In this document: piece after piece, positions 5,737 through 5,853 of the stretch
Layout: each line of letters begins with the position of its first letter
How positions within the stretch are numbered: the first letter of the stretch is position 1
DNA from: Giesbergeria sp.
GTDB lineage: Bacteria; Pseudomonadota; Gammaproteobacteria; Burkholderiales; Burkholderiaceae_C
Reading direction: 5' to 3'
Length of the DNA: 5,853 nt
NCBI GenBank assembly: GCA_030690515.1
Contig: JAUYGP010000087.1
Location: 1-5,853, forward strand
The notes under the pieces: generated by a model
What the model was told of the DNA's origin: nothing
The model's database searches: none
Seen by the model: the letters and a program-made list of their open reading frames with translations, nothing else
Position numbers and translations under genes: made by a program

Positions 5737-5853
5737 ATGCGTCTCGGCATCCGCCTGCTCTTCGCCTTCTTTCTCATCAACGGCATTGCCGCGTTCTTCG
5801 TGCTGCGCGTCTTTGTGGCCGAGATCAAGCCCAGCGTGCGCGAGGTGATGGAG
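5737..5853 (+). CDS. creC: Sensor histidine kinase CreC, N-terminal part only
   Basis: The frame is open from ATG 5737 to the window end, giving the first 39 residues of the inner-membrane kinase that phosphorylates CreB. The start MRLGIRLL, the helix at about residues 5-27, and the stretch FVLRVFVAEIKPSVREVME follow the pattern I recall for E. coli CreC (MR-x-G-x-RLL, then FVL-x-x-FV-x-E-x-KP-x-VR), which is strong for so short a piece, and creB nearby agrees. The periplasmic sensor, HAMP, H-box and ATPase domains lie beyond the window, as creD might. No Shine-Dalgarno sequence precedes the ATG: the 20 bases upstream are the T-rich end of the intergenic repeat. Whether the gene is intact cannot be judged here. 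Confidence 0.9.
   Translation, partial: MRLGIRLLFAFFLINGIAAFFVLRVFVAEIKPSVREVME

Overview
The window is a GC-rich bacterial chromosome segment with strongly G/C-biased third codon positions. The gene content and an intergenic repeat type that I recall from Acidovorax and related genomes point to a betaproteobacterium of the Comamonadaceae (Burkholderiales). The species cannot be named from the sequence alone.

Layout. Positions 25-1668 (+) encode a complete transmembrane chemoreceptor. It converges on 1682-2572 (-), a signal-peptide-bearing metal-dependent hydrolase of the amidohydrolase superfamily. The two stop codons lie about 13 bases apart inside a small inverted repeat. From 2573 a short divergent region leads rightward into what looks like one transcription unit: a probable 45-codon small gene (2706-2843), a MarC-family membrane protein (2843-3478), the response regulator creB (3489-4169), an unrecognised membrane-anchored protein of 481 aa (4226-5671), and the beginning of the sensor kinase creC (5737 to the window end).

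How the genes work together. CreC and CreB form the CreBC (BlrAB-like) two-component system. It responds to cell-envelope or carbon status and, in some Gram-negatives, controls beta-lactamase and creD expression. Here kinase and regulator are separated by about 1.5 kb holding one unrecognised gene. That gene is bracketed by two related copies of an intergenic repeat, and each copy ends within a few bases of the next start codon (unknown gene and creC). Neither of these starts has a visible Shine-Dalgarno sequence. The unknown gene also uses the leucine codon CTA six times, whereas I found none in the neighbours. It therefore looks like a later arrival in the cre operon.

The most interesting points are the interrupted creB/creC pair with its repeat brackets, and the small gene whose TGA stop overlaps the marC ATG (TGATG) behind a good ribosome binding site. 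No mobile-element gene, CRISPR array, tRNA or rRNA is visible. The only gap near 300 bases is 2573-2842, and about half of it is filled by the small gene.
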